Positions 53,505-61,592 of a stretch of 64,000 bases of DNA are shown one piece after another. Origin of the DNA: DASRBN01 sp035294305 (GTDB taxonomy: Bacteria; Chloroflexota; Ktedonobacteria; Ktedonobacterales; Ktedonobacteraceae); assembly GCA_035294305.1 (NCBI GenBank), contig DATGLD010000001.1, positions 1 through 64,000 on the forward strand, in the 5' to 3' direction. Positions within the stretch are counted from its first letter, which is position 1. Every line of letters begins with the position of its first letter. A program made the translations under genes and the position numbers. The notes under the pieces are model-generated. The model did not search any database, was not told the DNA's origin, and saw only the letters and a list, made by a program, of their open reading frames with translations.

Positions 53505-53702
53505 ACGCTCGCATTGGATGGAGTAACGCTGCGCCCATTGGGGTTTGACAATATGCATAGCCTGTATAGCCGGATGTCCGATATCGAGTTCAACTTATGG
53601 GGCGGGTGGACGCCGGTCATAGAAATAAAAATCTTCGAGGCCAGCAAGAAGACCTGCTTCGCCAGCACGATTTTCACAAACACGGTGGGCTGCACGAAGT
53701 AA
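53505..53702 (+). pseudogene. Remnant of a GNAT acetyltransferase N-terminus
   Basis: The frame reads TLALDGVTLRPLGFDNMHSL, then YSRMSDIEFNLWGGW, similar to the first 35 residues of RimJ/RimL-type acetyltransferases (LRPL...DxE). It then runs into unrelated sequence and a stop at 53702, well short of the usual 170 residues. It is read as a truncated relic, possibly still preceded by AAGGAG. Confidence 0.5.
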
Positions 53703-53708
53703 CCGCCT
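53636..53708 (-). pseudogene. Fragment of an aldehyde dehydrogenase gene
   Basis: On the minus strand the bases encode GGYFVQPTVF followed by KIVLAKQVF, matching the aldehyde dehydrogenase segment GYFVQPTVFxxV...MRIAREEVFGP. Nothing else of the gene is present. It overlaps the end of the acetyltransferase relic on the other strand. Confidence 0.45.
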
Positions 53709-53723
53709 GTAAGCTCGTCCTCT

Positions 53724-53764
53724 GGTTTGGCGGCGCGGCCCCTACGCGGCCGCGCCGCCAAACC
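53724..53764. repeat. Perfect 17-bp GC-rich palindrome
   Basis: GGTTTGGCGGCGCGGCC (53724-53740) and GGCCGCGCCGCCAAACC (53748-53764) enclose a 7-base loop, CCTACGC. It completes a gap of gene debris between two intact genes. Confidence 0.8.
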
Positions 53765-53786
53765 CCGCAGCCCAACCGGAATATGG

Positions 53787-56700
53787 CTACTTTTTGGGCA
53801 GCGTCGCAATTGGGATAATCGCGGGTATGCCCGATTGCCGCACGCGGTCATTAAACGCTTTGACGTCGGTATCGATGATCTCCTGCAGGCGCTGCAGTTG
53901 TACGTCGATGCGGGCTACGAGGTCGTCGAAGAGTTCGTACTCCTGGCGCGTTGGCGCGGCATCGGCGCTCGAGACGACACCGCCGAGTGTGGCGAGTTTC
54001 GCGTTGAGTTTGGCGGGATAGTTGAGTGTATCCTGCCGGCTTTTGGCCTTGAACTGGATCAGTTCGTCTTCGACAGGGAGGAGATGCTCCTTGATGGTTT
54101 TCCCCAACCTGGCAATGGCTTCGTGGTCCGGTAATTCCTGCGTGCGCTGCTCCCAATCTTCCACTTGCCCGCGGATATTGCGCAGCGTATTGATGGCCTC
54201 GTGGGTTTGCGAGAGCTTCTCATGAATTTTCATACGCAGGTCGAACTGCGCTTCCAGGTCTTGCTGGGTGGCCGTTATGCGTGGGTCTTTGCGAATCTCG
54301 AACGACTCGACGAGCGACTGGTCGCCGACGGTGAGCCGCACGCGATAGATGCCGGGTGGTACGAGCGGGCCTGCGAGCGTGGCTTCGGAGGCTACATAGC
54401 CCTGCACCCGCTTCGCATCTGGGTAGCGCATATTCCAGACGAAGCGATTCGCGCCGGCCTCTTTGGGAATCGGTGGCCCTTTTTCTCCCGATTCCTGCTC
54501 CTCTTCCTTCGTATCGAGGGTTTCATCCGTATCGGCGGGTGGATCGGTAAAGGTTGGTGGTTCGGCCGCCTCCGGCTCTTCCTTCTCGACCTTGCTGCTG
54601 AACGAGCGAATCTCCTTGTCCTGGGCATCCAGGAAGGTGAGTTTAGTCTCCCCCTCAGGTTTTTCTTTAAGGTAATAGCTGACGATTACACCATTGGGAG
54701 GGTTCTGACCGGCATCGAGATTGCGTTCCACCTTTTTGCCGTCCGGCTGCACTTCGACACGCGCGGTAATCATCGTAGTGCCGGTACCGCGGTAATATTT
54801 GCCCGATTCAGGCGAGCGTGCATAGCCATAGTTGGTCTGGAAACGAGTGGTGGCGCGGGGCCTGAAAAGGTAAGCCGCGCTATTTTGTACATCCTCATCT
54901 ACCTGGCGCAAAGGCGTGATGTCATCCAGTATCCAGAACGAGCGTCCATGCGTAGCAGCGATGAGATCGTCGTCCTTGACGGCCAGGTCGTGAATGGGCA
55001 CGATGGGCAGATTGCGCTGCAACGATTGCCAGTGCGCGCCATCATCAAAAGAGACGAGGATGCCTACCTCGGTTCCGGCATAGAGCAGGCCGCGGCGCTG
55101 CGGGTCTTCGCGAATGACGCGCGTGAAAGCGTTCTCGGCAATGCCATTGGTGATTTTTGTCCAGGTGCGCCCATAATCGTTGGTTTTGTAGAGATAGGGC
55201 CGGAAGTCGTCGAGTTTGTAGCGCGTAGCGGCCAGATAGGCCGTAGCCGTGTCATGTGGCGATGGTTCAATGATGCTGATGAGCGCCCATTCAGGCAGGT
55301 CTTTGGGTGTGACGTTCTGCCAGCTCGCGCCATTATCCTGCGAGATATGTACAAGCCCATCGTCGGAACCGGCCCAGAACAGTCCCTGTTTGAGCGGCGA
55401 TTCGGCGAAGGCGAAGATCGTGCAATAATACTCCGCGCCGGTATTGTCTTTGGTGATGGGGCCGCCAGAGGCTTCCAGCCTCGTGACATCGTTGCGTGTC
55501 AGATCGGGGCTGATGATCTCCCAACTGCGGCCCTCGTCGGTTGAACGGAAGACATGGTTGCCGGTGACATACAGCACATTGGGGTTATGCGGCGAAATCA
55601 GGATGGGGTAGGTCCACTGGAAGCGGTATTTCTGGTCTTTCGCGCCCCAACCGGAAGCCAGTTCTGGCCAGACGGCGATGTTGCGTTCCTGACCGCTGCG
55701 ATGATCGTAACGGGTCAGGTAGCCCTGGTAATTTCCCGCAAAGACGATGTTGGGATCGTTGGGCCGCACGGCGATGTAGCCGCTTTCGCCCCCGCCGATC
55801 TCATAGGTATCGACCCCGGTGATACCGGCAAGGTTTGACCGGCTCGGCACACTGATAGTGGAGTTATCCTGCTGGGCGCCATAGAGACGATAGGGCGCCT
55901 GGTTATCGGTCGTAATGTGATAAAACTCCGCCGTGGGCTGGTTGTAGATGCTGGACCAGCTTTCTCCTCCATTGAAGGTGACGGTCGCGCCTCCATCATT
56001 GCCTTCGATCATACGCTGCGGGTTGTGCGGGTCGATCCACAGGTCGTGGTGATCGCCGTGGGGTATGGAGACCTCAAAGAAGTTGCGCCCGCCATCATGG
56101 GATTTCCAGGCCTGCACGTCCAGTATCCAGAGCGTTTCGGGATCATGTGGATCGGCGTAGATATGCATGTAGTACCAGGGCCGCCCGCGCAGGCTGCGAT
56201 CTTCGCTGAGCCGCTGCCAGCTCGCGCCGCCGTCATCAGAGCGGAAGAGCGCGCCATCTTCTGCCTCGATGATGGCCCAGACGCGATCAGTCCTGGCAGG
56301 CGAGACGGTGATACCGATTTTGCCCAACAACCCCTTTGGCAGACCGGGGTTGCGGGTGATCTCCGTCCAGGTATCGCCCCCATCCGTTGATTTGAAGATG
56401 CCGCTGCCCTCGCCGCCGCTGATGAGTGTATGAGGCAGGCGACGCGCTTCCCAGAAAGCGGCGTAGAGGATGCGGGGATTGTTCGGGTCCATGGTGAGGT
56501 CGATGGCTCCGGCATTCTCGCTTCTGAAGAGGATATGTTCCCAGGTTTGGCCACCATCCTTTGAGCGATAGACGCCGCGCTCAGGATTGGGGCCATGGGC
56601 GTGGCCCAATGCCGCTACGTAGACCAGGTCGGGATTGTGCGGATGGATGCGTACCTTGGCGATGTGACGCGTGTTCGCCAGGCCGAGGTGCGTCCAGGTC

Positions 56701-57101
56701 TTACCTGCGTCGGTCGATTTATAGACGCCGTCGCCATGAGAGACGTTGCCGCGAATGGTTGTCTCGCCCATGCCAACGTAGATGACGTTAGGGTCAGAGG
56801 AGGAGACGGCTATCGCGCCAACCGAGGCGCGTTTGAAAAAGCCATCGGAGACGTTTTCCCAGATCAGGCCGCCATCGATGGTTTTCCAGACACCGCCGCC
56901 CGTAGAGCCGAAATAAAATACTTGCGCGTGCTGCGGGTCTCCGCTGACGGCGACGACGCGGCCACCGCGGAAAGGACCGACCAGCCGCCATTCAAGCGAA
57001 TTGAGCAGGTTTGGATCGATAGTAGCTTCTTGAACTGCGGAATCGGTGATGGCAGGAGATTGTCCCTGCCCGGTTTGCTGTGATTGCTGCTGATTAGCCA
57101 T
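53787..57101 (-). CDS. Sortilin/BNR-repeat beta-propeller protein
   Basis: This 1104-residue protein has an N-terminal sortilin (VPS10)-type propeller with many BNR/Asp-box repeats: KSTDAGKTWTHLG, RSKDGGQTWEHI, KSTDGGDTWTEI, RSTDEGRSWEII, KTNDYGRTWTKI, and others. A C-terminal region (about 780-1104) has an Ig-like part, an acidic spacer (EEPEAAEPPTFTDPPADTDE) and a helical tail. Such proteins are usually exported and called glycosyl hydrolases, but no enzymatic residues can be assigned. This copy starts MANQQQSQQTGQG with no signal peptide, so it may be cytoplasmic or use another route. A palindrome lies just past its stop. Confidence 0.88.
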   Translation of the reverse strand: MANQQQSQQTGQGQSPAITDSAVQEATIDPNLLNSLEWRLVGPFRGGRVVAVSGDPQHAQVFYFGSTGGGVWKTIDGGLIWENVSDGFFKRASVGAIAVSSSDPNVIYVGMGETTIRGNVSHGDGVYKSTDAGKTWTHLGLANTRHIAKVRIHPHNPDLVYVAALGHAHGPNPERGVYRSKDGGQTWEHILFRSENAGAIDLTMDPNNPRILYAAFWEARRLPHTLISGGEGSGIFKSTDGGDTWTEITRNPGLPKGLLGKIGITVSPARTDRVWAIIEAEDGALFRSDDGGASWQRLSEDRSLRGRPWYYMHIYADPHDPETLWILDVQAWKSHDGGRNFFEVSIPHGDHHDLWIDPHNPQRMIEGNDGGATVTFNGGESWSSIYNQPTAEFYHITTDNQAPYRLYGAQQDNSTISVPSRSNLAGITGVDTYEIGGGESGYIAVRPNDPNIVFAGNYQGYLTRYDHRSGQERNIAVWPELASGWGAKDQKYRFQWTYPILISPHNPNVLYVTGNHVFRSTDEGRSWEIISPDLTRNDVTRLEASGGPITKDNTGAEYYCTIFAFAESPLKQGLFWAGSDDGLVHISQDNGASWQNVTPKDLPEWALISIIEPSPHDTATAYLAATRYKLDDFRPYLYKTNDYGRTWTKITNGIAENAFTRVIREDPQRRGLLYAGTEVGILVSFDDGAHWQSLQRNLPIVPIHDLAVKDDDLIAATHGRSFWILDDITPLRQVDEDVQNSAAYLFRPRATTRFQTNYGYARSPESGKYYRGTGTTMITARVEVQPDGKKVERNLDAGQNPPNGVIVSYYLKEKPEGETKLTFLDAQDKEIRSFSSKVEKEEPEAAEPPTFTDPPADTDETLDTKEEEQESGEKGPPIPKEAGANRFVWNMRYPDAKRVQGYVASEATLAGPLVPPGIYRVRLTVGDQSLVESFEIRKDPRITATQQDLEAQFDLRMKIHEKLSQTHEAINTLRNIRGQVEDWEQRTQELPDHEAIARLGKTIKEHLLPVEDELIQFKAKSRQDTLNYPAKLNAKLATLGGVVSSADAAPTRQEYELFDDLVARIDVQLQRLQEIIDTDVKAFNDRVRQSGIPAIIPIATLPKK

Positions 57102-57155
57102 ATACTACGATTCTCTTTTCTAGGCGCTCAAGTTATTCCTAAAAAGATGGCAGAA

Positions 57156-57246
57156 TCCAGGGTGACCGCAAGGGTCGCCCCTACCCTATGCGAAGCGGCA
57201 TACCAGGCCCGTGTAGGGTAGGGGCGACCCTTGCGGTCACCCTGGA
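57156..57246. repeat. Perfect 33-bp inverted repeat (family B)
   Basis: The arms 57156-57188 and 57214-57246 are exact reverse complements with a 25-base loop. The core reads GGGCGACCCTTGCGGTCACC. It occupies the 344-base gap (57102-57445) between the divergent BNR and DUF1206 genes, which otherwise shows nothing but an AT-rich stretch before DUF1206. Confidence 0.9.
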
Positions 57247-57445
57247 GGGACACGGCCCTTACGTAATTCTATCATATCCTGCCTGGTCTTTGTCTGGCAA
57301 AGAAGTATCCTTTTTATCTCAGAAATACGTGACAAATACAGCTAACCTGTTTGTGCCAGAAAGTCTGGCCTTGCAGGATGATTGAGAGGAAGGGGAGAGA
57401 AAAGGATTCACATTGAAACCTTTTTAAAAGGAAAGGAAAGAAGGT

Positions 57446-58309
57446 ATGAAACCAGGCATTTCAACGGCGGCGCGAAACGCGCATCGAGCGGAATACGCGG
57501 CGCGAGGGGCGGCAACCAGTCCCTGGATGACGGGATTAGCCCGGCTGGGCTATGCGGCTAAAGGCATCGTGTACCTGATTATCGGCGGGCTGGCGCTGAA
57601 GCTGGCAATCGGGCATGGAGGCGAGGCAACCGACCAGCGCGGAGCGCTGCAGACAATCTATGAGCAACCCTTTGGCAAATTTCTGCTGCTTATAGTGGGT
57701 ATTGGGCTGGCAGGTTATGCTCTCTGGAGCTTTATTCAGGCCATTTTTGACACTGAGGGGAAAGGGAAGAACGCAAAAGGTATGCTTGCTCGTGTTGGCT
57801 ATGGGGCTGTAGGCGTCGCTTACGCGTTAATCGCATTCGGCGCTTTCCAACTCGCTTTAGGGACAGGGAGTGTAGGGCAACATTCGTCTACCTCGACACA
57901 GGACTGGACGGCCAGGTTGTTGAAATTGCCCTTTGGCCAGGCAGTCGTGGTGATTGTGGGATTGATTGTGCTTGGCATCGCGTTTTACCTGTTCGCTAAG
58001 GCCTGGAACGCGAAATTCCAGAACCGGCTTGCTTTATCCGGAGTGGCTGCACGCTTGAGAAGATGGATTGTGAGTTCCGGCAGGCTGGGCTATGGAGCCC
58101 TGGGCGTGGTTTTCACTATCATTGGCTTCTTCCTGATCGTGGCGGCCCTACAGCATAATCCGAGCCAGGCTAAAGGGCTGGATACGGCTTTGCAGGAATT
58201 GTTGCACCAGCCATTTGGCCCTTTCTTGCTGGGCATTGTAGCGTTTGGACTGTTCTGCTACGGAATTTATTCGCTGGTAGAGGCGCGCTATCGACGCGTG
58301 GGCAGGTGA
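57446..58309 (+). CDS. DUF1206 membrane protein
   Basis: This 287-residue protein is built of three tandem repeats of about 90 residues, each with two membrane helices and a motif like LGYAAKGIVYLIIGGLALKLA (about 33-53), VGYGAVGVAYALIAFGAFQLA (about 116-136) and LGYGALGVVFTIIGFFLIV (about 212-230). Each repeat has a following QPFGxFLL segment. This matches DUF1206; function is unknown. A strong GGAAAGAAGG precedes the ATG. Confidence 0.92.
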   Translation: MKPGISTAARNAHRAEYAARGAATSPWMTGLARLGYAAKGIVYLIIGGLALKLAIGHGGEATDQRGALQTIYEQPFGKFLLLIVGIGLAGYALWSFIQAIFDTEGKGKNAKGMLARVGYGAVGVAYALIAFGAFQLALGTGSVGQHSSTSTQDWTARLLKLPFGQAVVVIVGLIVLGIAFYLFAKAWNAKFQNRLALSGVAARLRRWIVSSGRLGYGALGVVFTIIGFFLIVAALQHNPSQAKGLDTALQELLHQPFGPFLLGIVAFGLFCYGIYSLVEARYRRVGR

Positions 58310-58483
58310 TAAGCCGCTAACTATAGGTTTCTGCGCGAGGCGCGCCTGCCTGCAATAGGGTATTGATCGACTGCTGGCAGAGGTTGGCAAAGCAAAGCCT
58401 GCCATGTGACATTCCCAGCATATTCGTACGTAATCATCTTAGCAAAGCTTGTTACCTGATCAATAGAAGCAGAGCAAGATGAT

Positions 58484-61264
58484 ATGATGCAATTTAACAA
58501 GGCGCGTGGGGATTCCCAAGGCCAAGGAGGAGGCCCTGGAGGGACAGGCGCCTGGCGCTGTCCCTCCAGGGTACTGTTCCTGCTGTGCTGCCTATTCCTG
58601 TTACCTGCCCAAGAGACTTTTGCATATAGTGTGGGTGGGCTTTCATCTCCCCCTACTTTGCAGGTAGTCTTAGGCTTCCAATCCACATACAGGCTTGGCT
58701 TCTGGACACCGGTATTTGTTACTGTAAATAACGCGAACCGCAGTGCTTTCTCAGGCACGCTTTCGGTAAGCACATATGCGGGTTCGCCTCGTACCTCGAA
58801 CAATACCAGCGCCTATTGGAGCTATGAGGAACCGGTTTCCCTGGGCCCAGGTGAGCAAAAACAATATACGTTGAATGTGCCTTTCTACGTTGGCGTGGGA
58901 ACGCGCGGTCTCACTGCTACCGCCAATCTACTCGATGCTCATAGGAAGCTTATCGCCACCCAGGATTCTGCCCATGGTTATGAAGTTCAGCCAGGGGACC
59001 TCTTTATCGGCACGCTTTCTGACCCGAACGCGAACTTCAATGCCCTGGGCAATGCTCCTTTGCCGCATCAGGGCAGTTCGCCTACCCTGTCCGCGCTGGA
59101 TGCCAGCACCATGCCTACGATAGAATCGCCGCTCGAAAATTTTGATGCCATCGTACTCGAGAATTTCGATACGAGTTCGCTCAGCGCCGCGCAACTCGCG
59201 GCGTTGCAAACCTGGGTAGACCAGGGCGGCGTATTGATTGAGATTGGCGGCACGCAATGGCAAAAGACGTTAAGCGCGCTTCCTCCAGGCTTAGCGCCGG
59301 TGATCGTGAACGGTACAGGTTCAATTCCGCCAGGAACGCACCTGCTGCCGCCCGGTAGCCCGGCCATTACGACCTACGATAACAAAATCCTGAAAGATAC
59401 GCTTCCAACGGCCTTAGATATCAGTACGGGTACAGTACGCGCGCAGAGTACGCTTTTCAGCAGCGAGGTGCTGCTCGCTTATGGCACAACGCCGTTGATT
59501 GTTCAGGCGCGGCAGGGGCAGGGAGCGATCTATTACCTGGCTTTCGATCCTACACAGACCCCGCTCGTGGGCTGGGTCGGTACGCCTACAGTATGGGCTA
59601 CCCTGCTGATATATGCGATGGGAGACAAATTTCTCATTCCCGGTACCACACCGAACTATTATAGCGGGCCGGGTCAGTTGCTCACGCGCGGAGGCATTCT
59701 CAGTATCATAGCGCCGCGAACGTTGTTTGGCCCCTGGATACTGCTTGCGCTCCTGCTCGGTTACATTCTCATTATCGGGCCGGTACGCATGCTGCTGGTG
59801 AGACGCTTACCACGCTTGATACCAGGGCCGGCCCCAGGCGCTGTCCCTACAGCACGGTTACAGCGCGTGCGGCGCAGCTGGCTCATTATTTTGAGCAGTA
59901 TTGTCATTTTTTCCCTGCTGGCATATGGGCTAGCTGCAATTGAACGGGGCTCGGCACTCATCGATAACAGCGTCTCGATCATCTCGCTCAATGCTGATGG
60001 ATCAACGGCGCATATTACGACATATCACGGTATATTCGTGCCTGCTAAGGGTGATTTTACGCTGCATATCCCGGCGAACAGCGTGGCCCAGCCGGTGCCC
60101 AACTCATTGCTGGAGAACAGCAATGCTGGCATACTCGACGATAATGCTGCGGCAACCATTGTCTCCGGGCCGGATGGGACAGATTTGAAGCTGACCAACA
60201 TTGCCCCCTGGACATTTCATCCTGTTGTCAGTGAAGCAGATGAACGACTGCCAGGCAGTCTTGTAGCCCACCTGACGCTACAAAACAACCGGCTGGTCGG
60301 CACGATTACTAATACGCTCACGACATCACTCAGCGATGTGTATGTCCTATTTGCTTCAGGCGCGATTGCTGTTGGACAGTTACCGGCCGGTTCGACACGT
60401 CAGATCTCTTTGCCTCTAAGCGGCTCTTTGCTACGTCCGGGCCAATCGCTGGCGGACGAGCTTGCTGAAAGTGGCGGTCTGGCCGCATCCTACTTTCCTT
60501 ACGCGCAGAATAAGCAGCCGCAGTCGGATTTCCAGCAGCACATGGCACTGCTGTCAGCACTCAGCGGCGCCGGTTTTTCCTTCGCGCCGTGCAAGGGCTC
60601 CTGCACGATGCACGCGATTACCAGCAAGGGGAGCATCTTCATTACAGGCGGCAACGTACCCAATCCAGCCGCGATCAATCCGCCTGAGCCATTGTTGTTG
60701 CCGGGCGCGCCTGCCACGCTGATCGGCTGGGCAGATGCATCCATTCCTGGCATAGATGATGTGACAATCAATGGCTCGCGGCCCACGGGCCAGCATGAGA
60801 AACTGGTGCAGATGCCGCTTGCTCTTTCCGTTGGCACTGCGTCCCCCACTGCGGCTGCGACCGCTGGTGTCATCAGCGGTCGCCTGGTAGATATCGAAAG
60901 CTATGACGCCCAGATCATACTGCCCGGAATGTATTCAATGGGTCATGGGTATCTGACGTTTGAATTTTCACTGCCGGCAGCCGCTACAGGTCAGCAGGCA
61001 AGAGGTTTGACCATCAGGCAGCCCGATCTGCTGGCATCCAACTCACCAGCGGCAGCAGGGGCTTCCAGCCATTTGCAAGTGCGACTCTACAACTGGCAGA
61101 CGAGTTCATGGGACAGCGTTGCACTCAATTCAGGAGTCCTTTCCACTTCCAATGTGCAGGCATACCTTGGCCCTGGTGGTCGGGTATTGATGCAGGTGTC
61201 GGGTCAGAGCGGTTTCCAGGGGAATGTGTATTTTGGAACGCCATCTTTGAGTGTGGTTGGATAG
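58484..61264 (+). CDS. Large secreted/membrane protein, unknown, carrying repeat-derived segments
   Basis: This 926-residue protein has a signal sequence at about 31-48 (LFLLCCLFLLPAQETFA), a long beta-rich extracellular part, two membrane helices (about 410-437 and 462-483), and a second extracellular part to the end. The layout suggests a membrane-anchored adhesin or scaffold; no catalytic motif was recognised. The N-terminal leader, residues 17-30, is encoded by a 38-base palindrome (58534-58571), and residues near 449-456, in the loop between the two helices, by one arm of the same repeat family. The Shine-Dalgarno is weak, so the true start is uncertain. Confidence 0.65.
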   Translation: MMQFNKARGDSQGQGGGPGGTGAWRCPSRVLFLLCCLFLLPAQETFAYSVGGLSSPPTLQVVLGFQSTYRLGFWTPVFVTVNNANRSAFSGTLSVSTYAGSPRTSNNTSAYWSYEEPVSLGPGEQKQYTLNVPFYVGVGTRGLTATANLLDAHRKLIATQDSAHGYEVQPGDLFIGTLSDPNANFNALGNAPLPHQGSSPTLSALDASTMPTIESPLENFDAIVLENFDTSSLSAAQLAALQTWVDQGGVLIEIGGTQWQKTLSALPPGLAPVIVNGTGSIPPGTHLLPPGSPAITTYDNKILKDTLPTALDISTGTVRAQSTLFSSEVLLAYGTTPLIVQARQGQGAIYYLAFDPTQTPLVGWVGTPTVWATLLIYAMGDKFLIPGTTPNYYSGPGQLLTRGGILSIIAPRTLFGPWILLALLLGYILIIGPVRMLLVRRLPRLIPGPAPGAVPTARLQRVRRSWLIILSSIVIFSLLAYGLAAIERGSALIDNSVSIISLNADGSTAHITTYHGIFVPAKGDFTLHIPANSVAQPVPNSLLENSNAGILDDNAAATIVSGPDGTDLKLTNIAPWTFHPVVSEADERLPGSLVAHLTLQNNRLVGTITNTLTTSLSDVYVLFASGAIAVGQLPAGSTRQISLPLSGSLLRPGQSLADELAESGGLAASYFPYAQNKQPQSDFQQHMALLSALSGAGFSFAPCKGSCTMHAITSKGSIFITGGNVPNPAAINPPEPLLLPGAPATLIGWADASIPGIDDVTINGSRPTGQHEKLVQMPLALSVGTASPTAAATAGVISGRLVDIESYDAQIILPGMYSMGHGYLTFEFSLPAAATGQQARGLTIRQPDLLASNSPAAAGASSHLQVRLYNWQTSSWDSVALNSGVLSTSNVQAYLGPGGRVLMQVSGQSGFQGNVYFGTPSLSVVG
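58534..58571. repeat. 14-bp palindrome of family A inside a coding sequence
   Basis: CCCTGGAGGGACAG (58534-58547) and CTGTCCCTCCAGGG (58558-58571) flank GCGCCTGGCG. It lies just before the signal peptide codons of the gene that begins at 58484. Confidence 0.8.
59834..59850. repeat. Single arm of family A inside a coding sequence
   Basis: CCAGGCGCTGTCCCTAC (17 bases) matches the right arm of the palindrome at 50669-50685 exactly. It lies in the cytoplasmic loop between the two helices of the 926-residue protein. Confidence 0.6.
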
Positions 61265-61343
61265 CAACGATATCCTCCTTTCATTGATTTCTTGCGTATC
61301 TCCATAGACAGGTGGCGGGAACAAACGCCAGGTGTGGGTGTCG

Positions 61344-61550
61344 ATGTTGTTAGAGATGGCAGAGGCGACCAGCAATTCGATCGGGCCACGTTCCCGGCAG
61401 GATCAATTTGCGAATCTGGGTTCGCAAGGAAACGATCAAGCCATACCGCAATATGGGAGCAGGGATAACACGGGGAAATTTAGCGAGTCTGGCGGCGAGC
61501 CTGGCTATAGCCGTTTCGGAGCGCGCGGCCTGGATAGGGGAGCCGGATAG
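61344..61550 (+). CDS. Possible small hydrophilic protein next to a terminator
   Basis: This is an open frame of 68 codons from the ATG at 61344, ending two bases before a terminator hairpin. The product is hydrophilic, Gly/Ser/Arg-rich (GSQGNDQAIPQYGSRDNTGK), with no recognised domain. No good ribosome binding site is upstream, so it may be only a chance frame in the 328-base gap (61265-61592) after the 926-residue gene. Confidence 0.25.
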   Translation: MLLEMAEATSNSIGPRSRQDQFANLGSQGNDQAIPQYGSRDNTGKFSESGGEPGYSRFGARGLDRGAG

Positions 61551-61552
61551 TT

Positions 61553-61582
61553 GCCGCCTCGGAGGGAGCCGAGGCGGCTTTT
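61553..61582 (+). terminator. Rho-independent terminator
   Basis: GCCGCCTCGG and CCGAGGCGGC form a 10-bp GC-rich stem with a 6-base loop, followed by TTTT. It lies about 290 bases after the 926-residue gene. Confidence 0.8.
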
Positions 61583-61592
61583 GCGATCAATA

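Noticed and set aside
54165..55544. A 459-codon open frame antisense to the BNR protein gene
   Set aside because: No ribosome binding site, no recognisable domain, and the composition is that of a GC-rich shadow frame.
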